Assembly (NCBI GenBank): GCA_046482825.1 | Contig: JAWOEI010000024.1 | Span: 1-51,178 of the forward strand | Length of the DNA: 51,178 nucleotides | Direction of reading: 5' to 3' | Source of the DNA: M55B167 sp046482825 | Lineage (GTDB): Bacteria > Verrucomicrobiota > Kiritimatiellia > RFP12 > UBA1067 | Shown here: in pieces, positions 34,852 to 43,837 of the stretch | Position numbering within the stretch: position 1 is the first letter of the stretch | How the letters are laid out: each line of letters starts with the position of its first letter | Translations under genes and position numbers: made by a program | The notes under the pieces: generated by a model | The model's database searches: none | What the model was told of the DNA's origin: nothing | The model's input: the letters and a program-made list of their open reading frames with translations, nothing else

Positions 34852-36264
34852 ATGTCTCAATGGAGAATACCAAAAGAGGATATTGCCATTACCGGGCTGT
34901 CGTGCCGTTTTGCGAAAAGCCCCAATCCCTCGATGCTGTGGAAAAATATCATGCAGCGCAAAGCGCTGTTCACCCCCTTCGAGAAAGATAAGCTCAGGCG
35001 TGAATCTTTACGTCAGAACGTATTCGACCGCCCCTACCCTGTAAACGGAGCCAGGCTGGAGGAGCTCTACGCCTGCAATCCTTCAGATCAGTATTTTCCG
35101 CGAAAAATCAATCCGGGCGAGAATAAAGATGTTTTCTTTGCAGTACAGCTGGCAATAGATGCGCTGCGTGACACCGGCACATCAATCAGTAGCCTGCCGA
35201 CAGACCGTGTATCGCTAAGACTCGGCTATGCGCCCCCTTTCAACACCGCGACAGTCAACTGGATGCAGCACACGGCATTTATCGGTCAGACTATGGACAT
35301 CATCCGCAATTTCTTCCCGACAGCGGACAACTCGCAGATTGAAAGCATACGCAAACAACTGCTGCAATCTCTGCCTGAAGCAGCCCCCTATTCCTTTATT
35401 TCAGCTCTGGGATGTTCTCTTACAGCCTGGACTGCTCATCTGCTTGGATTTGCCGGGCCTGCCTTTGTGCTGGATGCGGGTTTTGTTTCCGGTTTACAGG
35501 CGCTTCAGGGCGCAATTGACGATCTGCTGCTTCACCGTTCGGATATCGCACTTGCCGGAGCCGTACAGCCTCCCCTGAACCGTTCAGTACTGCAGGGCAT
35601 TTCCGGAGCACTGACATTCTCCAGAAAAGAAGACCTGCAACCATTCAGCCGTGAGGCAGACGGCTCACTTCCGGGAGAAGGCGGTGCTGTCTTTGTGCTT
35701 AAAAGAATGAAAGACGCGCTACGTCAGAACGACCGCATTTATGCAGTGATCCGCAGTACAGGCATTGCCGCCGCATCCATAGATCAGCATCAGCGTATCC
35801 CCACTCCGGAACGGCTCACCCGATCCATAACAAGAGCTTTGCATGCCGCCGACCTCACACAGGATGCGGTTCAGCTTATAGAAGCCCACGGATCGGGCGT
35901 GCCGCATTCCGATCAGACAGAGATAAGTGTACTGCAGGATATTTTCAGTGAGAGAAGTCCTCTTACACAGCGTATAGGCATAGGATCAGTCAAAGGAAAC
36001 ATAGGACATACCCTGTGGGCCTCCAGCGCAGCCGGAATTATGAAGGCGGCCCTTTGTCTGTATCACCGGGTGCTGGCTCCCAATGTCCAGATAGACAAAC
36101 CCCATCTCACATTCCAGTCCGCCAACTCCCCGCTCTATCTTATTCAGGATGCGCGTCCGTGGATAAGAGAGTCTGTTGATCTGCCGCGTCGCGCATGTGT
36201 TACCGCCATCGATTACACCGGCACATGCGCCGCCGCTATACTGGAAGAATACGTCGAACAGTGA
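34852..36264 (+). CDS. Ketosynthase-like protein of a PUFA/PKS-type system, active Cys replaced
   Basis: A 470-residue type I PKS-like ketosynthase. ATG at 34852 (MSQWRIP) has AAGGATG just upstream; the GTG at 34804 and ATG at 34822 are weaker. It starts IAITGLSCRFAKSPNP, and retains both His motifs: H346 in EAHGSG and H386 in GNIGHT. The nucleophile elbow, normally DTACSS, is DAGFVSG: the Cys position is Phe211. It should therefore not condense, and resembles the chain-length-factor or priming KS-like domains of PUFA and related synthases. It is followed 27 bases later by the AT-DH-PPTase gene. No ACP domain is present. It most likely acts as a dimer partner of another ketosynthase. Confidence 0.8.
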   Translation: MSQWRIPKEDIAITGLSCRFAKSPNPSMLWKNIMQRKALFTPFEKDKLRRESLRQNVFDRPYPVNGARLEELYACNPSDQYFPRKINPGENKDVFFAVQLAIDALRDTGTSISSLPTDRVSLRLGYAPPFNTATVNWMQHTAFIGQTMDIIRNFFPTADNSQIESIRKQLLQSLPEAAPYSFISALGCSLTAWTAHLLGFAGPAFVLDAGFVSGLQALQGAIDDLLLHRSDIALAGAVQPPLNRSVLQGISGALTFSRKEDLQPFSREADGSLPGEGGAVFVLKRMKDALRQNDRIYAVIRSTGIAAASIDQHQRIPTPERLTRSITRALHAADLTQDAVQLIEAHGSGVPHSDQTEISVLQDIFSERSPLTQRIGIGSVKGNIGHTLWASSAAGIMKAALCLYHRVLAPNVQIDKPHLTFQSANSPLYLIQDARPWIRESVDLPRRACVTAIDYTGTCAAAILEEYVEQ

Positions 36265-36291
36265 ATCATGAAATGCTGAACAGCGGTTATT

Positions 36292-39200
36292 ATGGAAAAG
36301 AAACATCTATACGATCCTTTTGACAGTGAACTCTGTCTGATAGGCGCTAAAAACGTTGGTGAGCTTGCTGAAAAAATGACGCGTATTATCAACTTTGTCG
36401 ATCAGACCCCGGATGTACTGCTTGAAGATATTGCCTATACATGCGCACAGTCTGCGGGCAGTATGCCTGTAATTCTCAGCGTTGTGGCCTATTCCCCCCC
36501 TGATCTGCGTGACCGCCTGCTCCTGGCACGGGAAAAAATCAGAAAGGATGTCAAACGTATTAAGGACCGGGCAGGAACTTATTATTTCAAGGACCGCCTC
36601 TGCCCGCGCGGTCGCATCGCATTCCTGTTTCCGGGAACACTCTCTTATTACCCGGATATGCTGAAAGATCTCAGCATAGTTTTCGATTGCGTGCGCGAAA
36701 GTTTCGATGAGCTTGAAGAGGCTCTTTTCGGGCAGGACTTCAAGAAAATATCTCTCGCAGATTATATTTTTCCCCCTGCCGCCGCATACAGAAAAGCCAA
36801 TAAAAACAACAAACAACTAGGATTTGCAGAGTCATTTATATCGGTATTCACCGCAAATTCGGGTCTGTTCAGGATTTTCAATTCGCTTGGAATCAGACCT
36901 GACGGAGTTCTCGGGTACAGCGCCGGCGACCTTGTTGCTCTTGATGTCGCCGGAGCGTTCGGGGAATTAACCCCGGCAAAGCGGATACGTTTTATACGTG
37001 AGTGCTATAAAATGCTTACGCGTCTGGCGGATCGTGAAGATCTGCCGGTCTGTTCCATGCACTCGATTGTAGATGCCCCCCGTAAATTGATAACGGAACT
37101 GGAGGAGATGTTTCCCGGCCGCCTGGCCGTTTCCTTTTACAACAGTCCACATCAGCATACTCTCACAACAACACCCGAAGCTGAAAGCGAAGTACTCAGA
37201 AAACTGCATGACGCAGGCATTAAAACCACGCCTATACCAATGGACAAACCTTTCAACACGCCCTGGTGCTCCAGGGCGCTGCCTTCTATACGTCAATTTC
37301 TGTCGCGCTGGATAAAACACAACCTGTCCATACCGATATACTCCTGCGCCACAGCACAGCGGATCACATCACATACACGTGAACTGCCGGAACCTATCAC
37401 GGACCAGTGGACAGCGCCGATATATTTTGAGTCCACTGTCAAAAAAATGTATGACGACGGCTATCGCATTTTTGTTGAACTCGGTGCCCGGGGCAATATG
37501 AGCAATGCCGTAAATGAATCCCTGCGGGGAAAAAACCATATAGCTGTTGCAGCAAACAGGATACATCGTTCCGGTCTCGTCCAGCTTCATCATGCACTCG
37601 GCATACTCGCTGCCCAGGGGGTCCAATTCGATCTCACCATGCTGCATGAGAAACGCCGGCGCAACACCCTGAATTTCCGTCACCCTCACTCTTTCATATC
37701 TTCAAGTCCGAACACGCTACGTCTTTCTTCTGAAACGCCGGAAATCAATACTTTCCGTATATCGGAAACTTTTCTGGCTTCCCCCGACAAAAAAGCCAAT
37801 GAACAGCTTAAAAGAACTCTGCCGCGTCTTAACAACCGCAACCGCCTGGATTTCGGAGCCGATTTCCCTATGCTCGTCAATGCCGATATCCGCCAGGAAC
37901 GTCCCGGTGAGCTTCTTGAAATCACAAAAATGGTGACTCTGTCAGACTATCCCTTCCTGAAAGATTTTGCATTCGGAACAACGCATATATCCTTTTCCAA
38001 ACCTCAACTTAAAGGACTGACTGTTCTTTCCCTGGCATCCGGACTGGAAATGATCTCGGAAGCGGCACGTAAACTGGTGCCGCGGCGCCGCGTGGCCCGT
38101 ATTGTTAATATTCATTCACAACGATGGCTCGGATTTGAACACGGCGCGATCAGTATTGAAATACGTGCTGAAATCATAAGCTGGAAAGATCCTTCATTCT
38201 CCGCTGTAAAGGTCGAATTGCGTGACAGTTCACCCGATAACGAATTTACCGCACCTATTATTGATGCCCTCGTTCTGCTGAGCGCCACAGGTACAGTTTC
38301 GAAAACCGCACAGGCCACACCCTTGACGAATCCGCATCCTGTCAACTGGTTCGGTCATGAGATATACCCGCACCGCCTATTTCACGGATCAGGGCTGAGA
38401 GTTATCCGCCATGTTGATTTATGGAGTGAAGACGGGATAAATTTTGAAATACAGGTACCCGGAAGATCCAAGGCTGTCAAACATACACGCATGCCTCTTT
38501 TTTCCATCTGGCCTGCGCTTCTGGACGGTATCATTTCCAGTATTCCCCTCTGGAGATCACATGAGTCATTCTCCGACTCCATATCCATACCGTTTCGATG
38601 CCGGTCGATTCAATTCTACGCAGCCAGTTTTTCTGAAGGAAGCCGTCTTAACGGATATCTGCGAATAACATCCACCACTCCGCGCTCCCAGCTGGCTGAC
38701 ATTATGATCTCAGACGGCAAAGGCAATCTCCTGATTCACATAAAGGGATGGGAAGAACTCAGTGAGGCTGTTCCGAGCAGGTATCATCGTTTTGTACTTA
38801 ACCCGTCTGAAAACTTTATAACCGAAACCCTGCCTATGGAACTGCTTGGCAGCCCCACCACGCCGGTAGCCACGGCTGTAACCAAAGACATACCGTTCAA
38901 AATATTCGAAAGCAATCAGGAACTCTGGCTGAAAACACTCGCTTTTTCAATTCTGTCTCAAAAAGAACGTGAGGAATGGCTGGAAATGCAGGGCGCTACC
39001 AACCGCAAAGTTGAATGGCTTTTCGGAAGAATAGCGGCCAAGGAATCGCTTCGCCGCTACCTCGCCAATTTCCAGCAGGCGCGCTGGACATCGGCCGATA
39101 TAGATATCTGGCCTGATGATTCCGGCAAACCCCATCCACTTGGAAACTGGAGTCAGCATTCAGCTACGCATCTGGATCTTTCCATTGCACACACTTCAAC

Positions 39201-39600
39201 TCTGATCGTCGCCGCGGTTGCCGCCAATGCGCGGCTGGGCATTGATATCGAAAAAGTCAACCGATCTCTGAGTGATGAATTCACCAGAGGGGTCTTTAAC
39301 GATTCCGAACTGGAAATCGCCGCACACACAGGCGAGGGACCGGCAGCCATCCTGAAACTGTGGTGCGCTAAAGAATCAATATCCAAAGCTTTCGGTGTCG
39401 GAATCCGCTATTCTCCCAAAGACCTTCAGATTATCAGCATGGATCCCGTCAGCGGAAATATACAGCTCGAAGCGACAGGACAATGGATCAAGCAGTTCAA
39501 ATCGATGAAAGGCCGGAAAACAACCATTTACACATCAATTTACTGTGATCATGTCTTCGCCGCCTGCATGATACCGAACTCTATACTTGAGCAGGAATAA
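36292..39600 (+). CDS. Acyltransferase-like / dehydratase-like / phosphopantetheinyl transferase fusion
   Basis: A 1102-residue multidomain protein. Residues about 100-430 are an AT fold: IAFLFPGTLSYYP replaces the usual FPGQGSQ, GYSAGDLVAL keeps Ser210 but has Tyr for His in GHSxG, and the catalytic His of the FHSP/SH motif is Asn322 (PFNTP). Residues about 530-830 read as a PKS dehydratase double hot-dog: LSDYPFLKDFAFG has Phe559 where DH enzymes have His, while Asp745 (PALLDG) remains. Residues about 880-1095 are a Sfp-type 4'-phosphopantetheinyl transferase with LGIDIEK (Asp985) and LWCAKESISKAFG (Lys1027, Glu1028) intact. So the only unit with a full active site is the one that activates ACPs. 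Alignments are by eye. It is co-transcribed with the KS-like gene; no ACP or ketoreductase is in the window. Confidence 0.78.
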   Translation: MEKKHLYDPFDSELCLIGAKNVGELAEKMTRIINFVDQTPDVLLEDIAYTCAQSAGSMPVILSVVAYSPPDLRDRLLLAREKIRKDVKRIKDRAGTYYFKDRLCPRGRIAFLFPGTLSYYPDMLKDLSIVFDCVRESFDELEEALFGQDFKKISLADYIFPPAAAYRKANKNNKQLGFAESFISVFTANSGLFRIFNSLGIRPDGVLGYSAGDLVALDVAGAFGELTPAKRIRFIRECYKMLTRLADREDLPVCSMHSIVDAPRKLITELEEMFPGRLAVSFYNSPHQHTLTTTPEAESEVLRKLHDAGIKTTPIPMDKPFNTPWCSRALPSIRQFLSRWIKHNLSIPIYSCATAQRITSHTRELPEPITDQWTAPIYFESTVKKMYDDGYRIFVELGARGNMSNAVNESLRGKNHIAVAANRIHRSGLVQLHHALGILAAQGVQFDLTMLHEKRRRNTLNFRHPHSFISSSPNTLRLSSETPEINTFRISETFLASPDKKANEQLKRTLPRLNNRNRLDFGADFPMLVNADIRQERPGELLEITKMVTLSDYPFLKDFAFGTTHISFSKPQLKGLTVLSLASGLEMISEAARKLVPRRRVARIVNIHSQRWLGFEHGAISIEIRAEIISWKDPSFSAVKVELRDSSPDNEFTAPIIDALVLLSATGTVSKTAQATPLTNPHPVNWFGHEIYPHRLFHGSGLRVIRHVDLWSEDGINFEIQVPGRSKAVKHTRMPLFSIWPALLDGIISSIPLWRSHESFSDSISIPFRCRSIQFYAASFSEGSRLNGYLRITSTTPRSQLADIMISDGKGNLLIHIKGWEELSEAVPSRYHRFVLNPSENFITETLPMELLGSPTTPVATAVTKDIPFKIFESNQELWLKTLAFSILSQKEREEWLEMQGATNRKVEWLFGRIAAKESLRRYLANFQQARWTSADIDIWPDDSGKPHPLGNWSQHSATHLDLSIAHTSTLIVAAVAANARLGIDIEKVNRSLSDEFTRGVFNDSELEIAAHTGEGPAAILKLWCAKESISKAFGVGIRYSPKDLQIISMDPVSGNIQLEATGQWIKQFKSMKGRKTTIYTSIYCDHVFAACMIPNSILEQE

Positions 39601-39631
39601 AAACCTGAGCTGCTTTCAGCCGTTGACAGGT

Positions 39632-41167
39632 TCAGTAATTCTTCAGTATGAGCAGAAGAATTCCCTGAGAGATGCCTGCCAGAAGACCTATAAGCCCCCC
39701 CAGCAATGTAACCCAGCGCAGTTCCCTGTTCGCAACAGAACGAACAATAGATTCCATTTTCTTGTCGTCGTAATCAATAATGGAGCTGGATATTATATCC
39801 CAGATACGCGTCAGCTCAACCAGTTCATCTACATTGCAGTTCAGATAGGTTGTTACCTGTTCCGCTATCAGTTTCGCCAGACGTGGCTTGGCATTCTCAG
39901 GCAGGAAACGTTCCGGTGATCCAACAGGACGCGAGCAGATACGGTGAACCACCTGCTGAATCTGCTGTTCAAGCTGCGGATGCAGTTCACTTGAGCAGAA
40001 CACGTCCTGAAAGGTTTCCGCCAGCCAATCCAGATACGCGGGAATATCTTCTTCACTTGCCACAAGAGAAACCGCATCTTCCAGCCTCCCCTTTTGAAGA
40101 TCTTCCAAGACAGAAGCCACAACAGTGGCAAATCCGTGACGTGTCATATCCCGTACAGCATCGGAAGCAAGCAGTGAAGAAATCTGCTTGCTGATGACTT
40201 CAGGTCTTTCCAGATCCAGTAATTCACTCCAACTCCTGGCGGCAAGTTTACGTACAGCGCTCTCTATCAAACCGCGCATCCTCACAGATTCGGCTTTCTG
40301 TGAAAACTGCTTTCGAACCACATCCGGAACACCTTCGCAGAATTTTGAAAGCTGGGTTTCCACAACGGATGTCTCTGCCAACCCGTTAATCAGACTGCCC
40401 ACAACCCCCTCGCTGCCGACACGTGTCATTACTGCAGAGCGTATAGCCTCGCAGAGAGCATTCTGCGCCGGGGGCGTGGCCAGCAGAGAAGCAAGCTCTT
40501 CCCCCAGCAGTGCCGTCCGTGATCCGGCAAGCGCAGCCAGCTCATCTATATTCGCCTGTCCGAGAAAAGATGCGGGTGTGGGATAGTCAACTATCCAGGA
40601 GCGCAGACCGCTGTCAATAACCTCACACAAACGTTGACGGTGTTCCGGAGCAAGAATCGTTTCAGCTAAACGTGCGGGAAGACCTGAAAGTAATTCCCGG
40701 GTCTGCGACGGCAGAAGATCGGCAGAAGAACAAAGTGCCTTTTTATTCCACTGCTCTTCGAGAAACGGACGCAGAACACCGGTTCTGAACTCCGCTTCAG
40801 AAAGTCTGTCGGCAACTGCCCCGGCAGCCAGTGACGCGAGTTGTTCCTGCAGAATATCAAGCCGAAGCGCCCCGTACTGACGGGAAAGATCATCCATGGA
40901 CGGCAGCGGACAACGGGAAAATCTGTCCAGAGCCGATAGAATGGACGATTCCAGGCTTTCCGCGACATCAGGAGCGGAAAGCCTGGAAGCAATCTTATCC
41001 GGACTCATCAGCTCTTCACTAACAACTTTCTGAACCGCATCCGCAATAGGTTGCTTTTTTTTGGACAGTAACGCCCAGAACACCCAGCGGATCGCCAGAT
41101 CATTAGTGCCAGCGCCGATACCGAAACCAACAGCGCCCTGAATAATAAACTGAAGCGTCAGATTCAT
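39632..41167 (-). CDS. DUF445-family membrane-associated protein
   Basis: A 511-residue protein of the DUF445 (YheB-like) family. The N-terminal membrane segment with GAVGFGIGAGTNDLAIRWVF and the C-terminal membrane helix RWVTLLGGLIGLLAGISQGILLLI frame a long helical middle (about 40-470) in which a pattern of about 70 residues recurs. Members are thought to be structural envelope proteins; no reaction is known. The ATG overlaps the PIN-domain stop as ATGA (41164-41167), so its translation depends on the toxin-antitoxin operon upstream. That coupling is unusual. Confidence 0.85.
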   Translation of the reverse strand: MNLTLQFIIQGAVGFGIGAGTNDLAIRWVFWALLSKKKQPIADAVQKVVSEELMSPDKIASRLSAPDVAESLESSILSALDRFSRCPLPSMDDLSRQYGALRLDILQEQLASLAAGAVADRLSEAEFRTGVLRPFLEEQWNKKALCSSADLLPSQTRELLSGLPARLAETILAPEHRQRLCEVIDSGLRSWIVDYPTPASFLGQANIDELAALAGSRTALLGEELASLLATPPAQNALCEAIRSAVMTRVGSEGVVGSLINGLAETSVVETQLSKFCEGVPDVVRKQFSQKAESVRMRGLIESAVRKLAARSWSELLDLERPEVISKQISSLLASDAVRDMTRHGFATVVASVLEDLQKGRLEDAVSLVASEEDIPAYLDWLAETFQDVFCSSELHPQLEQQIQQVVHRICSRPVGSPERFLPENAKPRLAKLIAEQVTTYLNCNVDELVELTRIWDIISSSIIDYDDKKMESIVRSVANRELRWVTLLGGLIGLLAGISQGILLLILKNY

Positions 41168-41667
41168 GAATTATTTCCGGAAGTACTCCTCTTTTCCGGC
41201 GCATTTCCGGAATCATCCGGTTTCTGTTCCGCTTTTTCAGGTTCGGAAACCGCCCTGAGTGCATCATTGAATCCCATGCTTTCGGCAGCGCAGAGCATAT
41301 CTTTGTCAACTGTAGCCAGCATGCAACTTATTCCATGTGTGGACTGCAGCTCCTGCAACGTTGCAAGATGTATGGCCTGATCAGTGCCTACGGATGTGGG
41401 AAAAGCACCCGCAGCACGATTCAGCACCCTGTCCGTGACAGGAACAAGAGTTATGCTTTCACAGACACGTTCTATCCACGATCCGAGACGCGAACGCTGT
41501 GCGTCGTCAATTTTATCCGTCAATCGCAAAAGATCCGCCATCCTGTAACACTCAGTACGCAGGAGTGTGCTCGCGTATGCTTCCGTCCAGTTGCCCCATT
41601 CCTTCCAGGGCGATTTCGTGCCGATCAGCTGTCGCAGAACAATAGATGAATCAAGATATACCCTCAT
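41164..41667 (-). CDS. PIN-domain ribonuclease toxin (VapC-like) with an extended C-terminus
   Basis: A 167-residue probable RNase toxin. The PIN acidic residues are visible: Asp6 (YLDSSIVL), Glu near 39 (LRTECYR), Asp near 94 (GTDQAIHLAT) and Asp near 118 (ATVDKD). Targets of VapC proteins are usually tRNA or rRNA. Beyond about 140 a charged, Pro- and Ser-rich tail (EPEKAEQKPDDSGNAPEKRS) extends the usual length. Start and stop both overlap neighbours by ATGA: the antitoxin upstream, DUF445 downstream. Confidence 0.88.
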   Translation of the reverse strand: MRVYLDSSIVLRQLIGTKSPWKEWGNWTEAYASTLLRTECYRMADLLRLTDKIDDAQRSRLGSWIERVCESITLVPVTDRVLNRAAGAFPTSVGTDQAIHLATLQELQSTHGISCMLATVDKDMLCAAESMGFNDALRAVSEPEKAEQKPDDSGNAPEKRSTSGNNS

Positions 41668-41915
41668 CGTTTTCTCCTTTCCTGAAGAAGTTGTTTCACA
41701 GGATCGGTATCAAGACCGAAACCCCCTATGTCTTTCAATTCCGATGCGGGATGCGACGGATTACGGAGAGGCAGATGTCCTGCATCACCGTCTTCGGCCA
41801 TAAGCCGGGCAATAACCTGCTTGTGCCGAGTAATCAGAACCTCCTTGCCCTGACGGGCAAGCCCGAGGTAATGACTGAGTTTCTGTTTAAGTGTAGCTGT
41901 ATTTACGGTAGTCAT
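41664..41915 (-). CDS. Phd/YefM-type antitoxin
   Basis: An 83-residue antitoxin. The N-terminal DNA-binding part (TVNTATLKQKLSHYLGLARQGKEVLITRHKQVIARL) follows the Phd/YefM pattern, where a short helix-strand dimer binds its own operator; the C-terminal part (PVKQLLQERRKR) would neutralise the PIN toxin. It is the first gene of the three-gene unit. No ribosome site precedes its ATG, and the -10 hexamer ends six bases upstream, which predicts a leaderless mRNA. Confidence 0.85.
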   Translation of the reverse strand: MTTVNTATLKQKLSHYLGLARQGKEVLITRHKQVIARLMAEDGDAGHLPLRNPSHPASELKDIGGFGLDTDPVKQLLQERRKR

Positions 41916-41921
41916 GGACGT

Positions 41922-41951
41922 ATTATAGACACATGATGTCTATAATTGCAA
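41922..41951 (-). promoter_or_regulatory. Promoter and operator of the toxin-antitoxin-DUF445 operon
   Basis: On the minus strand, -35 TTGCAA (41946-41951) and a perfect -10 TATAAT (41922-41927) are 18 bases apart. A perfect ten-base inverted repeat, ATTATAGACA / TGTCTATAAT with a five-base spacer (41922-41946), covers both, and is the obvious site for antitoxin autorepression. Confidence 0.75.
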
Positions 41952-42072
41952 CAACAGTTTACATTTTTGTCCTAAATAATCTAATCAAAGAAAGGTCTTG
42001 ATACTCTTCTACCGTTCAGAATTGCCTACAAGACCGATCCCGGAGCTTCTGCTGAATTACAGAAGACGGTGT

Positions 42073-43200
42073 TCAGTAGCTGCCGGTCAGAGAATGCATG
42101 GATGCAACATATATCCTGCCACCGACTTTCTCCCACTTGTCATCGGGTGCCTCTGAATTCTGTATGTTCATGGATTTCTTAATAGCGAAGGCATCATCCT
42201 CCATGCCAGCCGCGGAAAAAGCCCGCACTTTCATGCAGTCCCTGTATAAATCCACAGTGCGGTCATCTGCCGCTGCGGAGGCAGTCATTGCTTTTACTAC
42301 ACGATGGCCGACATCACTAAGACCGAGTATCTCAGCTCCTGCTGTGAGCAGGGTGTAACCGGCCAGTGCACTGAGCGTATCCGACTTGTTTTCAGAATTT
42401 TTTCTATAAGCGATGCAGCCTTTTCTATCGGTCATGTCGCGCAACCAGCGCAATCCGCGACGCATACTTTCCGATGCGCCTTCAACCCCAGCCATTTCAG
42501 CCGCAGCCAGCGCCTGTACATGCCAGGAGGTAATCGCTGTGCTTCCTTCCGAACCTTCGGCATAATCCCATCCGCCTGTCGCAGTCTGTCTTTTTCTGAT
42601 GACTTTGACAGCCTTCGTCAATACATCAGAATCACAGCGCCCGCTGTCCGCCAAAAAATATGTGACAATTGAGTGATTATAAAAACGTTCACGTCCGCTG
42701 CCTCCAAAGGAACCATCTGCCTGCTGTATGCGGATCAGGTAGTTTCGTGCGGCCGCAACTTCAGCCGTAAAATCATCACCTGAACGCTGCAGGGCCATGG
42801 CCGAGAGTGCCGTCAATGCGGGTCTGTAGGCTGCATTACCCCCATGCCGGGCGGGATTCCATGAACCGTCCTTTTCCTGGAAATCAGCAAGCCAGCGTTC
42901 GCGTATAAAGTCTGATCTGTTTTCATCCGCAGGCACTGACACAAAACGCAGCACAAATAAGAGTATAAGCAACGCAGCAACGGCCGCAGCACCGAACCAG
43001 GGCTTCATAAAGCGGGAACCACTGGAATATAAAGGCTGCTGCGGAGTTTTTTTATCCTGCTCAACTGCATTCATAATGCGGCCAATAAGATCATCAGAAG
43101 GTTCCTCCTCCGTAAAGTCACGCATCTGTGAAACCAGTTCGCGCAGCACTTGAGCTTCCCGCGAAGCCCCCAGTGAATTTATATGTGTTGTAATATTCAT
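42073..43200 (-). CDS. Probable anti-sigma factor with an extracytoplasmic prenyltransferase/squalene-cyclase-like toroid
   Basis: A 375-residue single-pass membrane protein. Residues 1-64 are a charged helical cytoplasmic segment (EAQVLRELVSQMRDF, DDLIGRIMNAVEQD) of the size of ECF anti-sigma domains, without a zinc motif. A membrane helix spans about 66-89. Residues about 100-360 contain alpha-alpha toroid repeats: FQEKDGSWNP, IQQADGSFGGSGRERFYNHSIVTYFL, KRQTATGGWDYAEG, each with the QxxDGSWG-like motif of prenyltransferase, squalene oxidase and alpha-2-macroglobulin toroids. It directly follows the ECF sigma gene (62 bases). I infer that the toroid senses a ligand or substrate outside the membrane. 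Catalytic DxDD-type acid motifs are not visible, so sensing rather than catalysis is likelier. Confidence 0.7.
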   Translation of the reverse strand: MNITTHINSLGASREAQVLRELVSQMRDFTEEEPSDDLIGRIMNAVEQDKKTPQQPLYSSGSRFMKPWFGAAAVAALLILLFVLRFVSVPADENRSDFIRERWLADFQEKDGSWNPARHGGNAAYRPALTALSAMALQRSGDDFTAEVAAARNYLIRIQQADGSFGGSGRERFYNHSIVTYFLADSGRCDSDVLTKAVKVIRKRQTATGGWDYAEGSEGSTAITSWHVQALAAAEMAGVEGASESMRRGLRWLRDMTDRKGCIAYRKNSENKSDTLSALAGYTLLTAGAEILGLSDVGHRVVKAMTASAAADDRTVDLYRDCMKVRAFSAAGMEDDAFAIKKSMNIQNSEAPDDKWEKVGGRIYVASMHSLTGSY

Positions 43201-43262
43201 AATTGAACTCCACTAATACCCGGAGTGAATCTTAGCCAGCTGCGATCTGCCGGTTGCGCCAG

Positions 43263-43808
43263 CTACTGGCAAACCGCCAGAATCTTTCTAAGCTTTTTCA
43301 GCGCATTGAACATACGTGATTTCACTGTTCCGGCCGGGATATCAAGAATTTCAGCAATCTCCGCATAAGGCAGACCCTGATATACACCAAGTTCCACAAC
43401 CATGCGCATTTCCGGCGAGATCCGTTTCAGCGCTTCAGCTATATCCATACGGGCATCACTTAAATGGCTCGTCGGCCTGCAATGATTTTCAGTGTTTTCG
43501 GCCAGTTCTTTTTTCAGGCGGTCAAATCGGCTGCGGCTGCGCAACTCGTCAATCCATACCTGACGTGCCATCATAAAAAGGAAGGTTGTAAGTCTGGCAC
43601 GTCTTTGGTACCGGATACGGCTTCGATACAAACGCAGAAAAGTTTTCTGAACCAAATCTTCTCCATCGTTTCTAACGCCGGAACGAAGAAAAAAGTTCAG
43701 TATTTTTTTCTGGTGACGCTTGACGATTTCCTCAAAAGCCATGCGGTCATCATAATCCCGTACACGCTCCATTAAAAATTCATCTTCAAGATTCTGTAAA
43801 TCCGCCAT
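43263..43808 (-). CDS. ECF-family RNA polymerase sigma factor
   Basis: A 181-residue extracytoplasmic-function sigma factor. Region 2 covers about 20-90 (FEEIVKRHQKKILNFFLRSG, DGEDLVQKTFLRLYR, FLFMMARQVWIDELRSR), and region 4 about 120-178 (LKRISPEMRMVVELGVYQGLPYAEIAEILDIPAGTVKSRMFNALKKLRKIL in pieces, the helix-turn-helix being YAEIAEILDIPAGTVKSRM). It redirects RNA polymerase to envelope-type promoters. It ends with TAG (43263-43265). It sits between a TPR lipoprotein gene (29 bases upstream) and the putative anti-sigma gene. Confidence 0.93.
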   Translation of the reverse strand: MADLQNLEDEFLMERVRDYDDRMAFEEIVKRHQKKILNFFLRSGVRNDGEDLVQKTFLRLYRSRIRYQRRARLTTFLFMMARQVWIDELRSRSRFDRLKKELAENTENHCRPTSHLSDARMDIAEALKRISPEMRMVVELGVYQGLPYAEIAEILDIPAGTVKSRMFNALKKLRKILAVCQ

Positions 43809-43837
43809 CCGAAAGTCTCTTTATTCCGCCCGGATCA

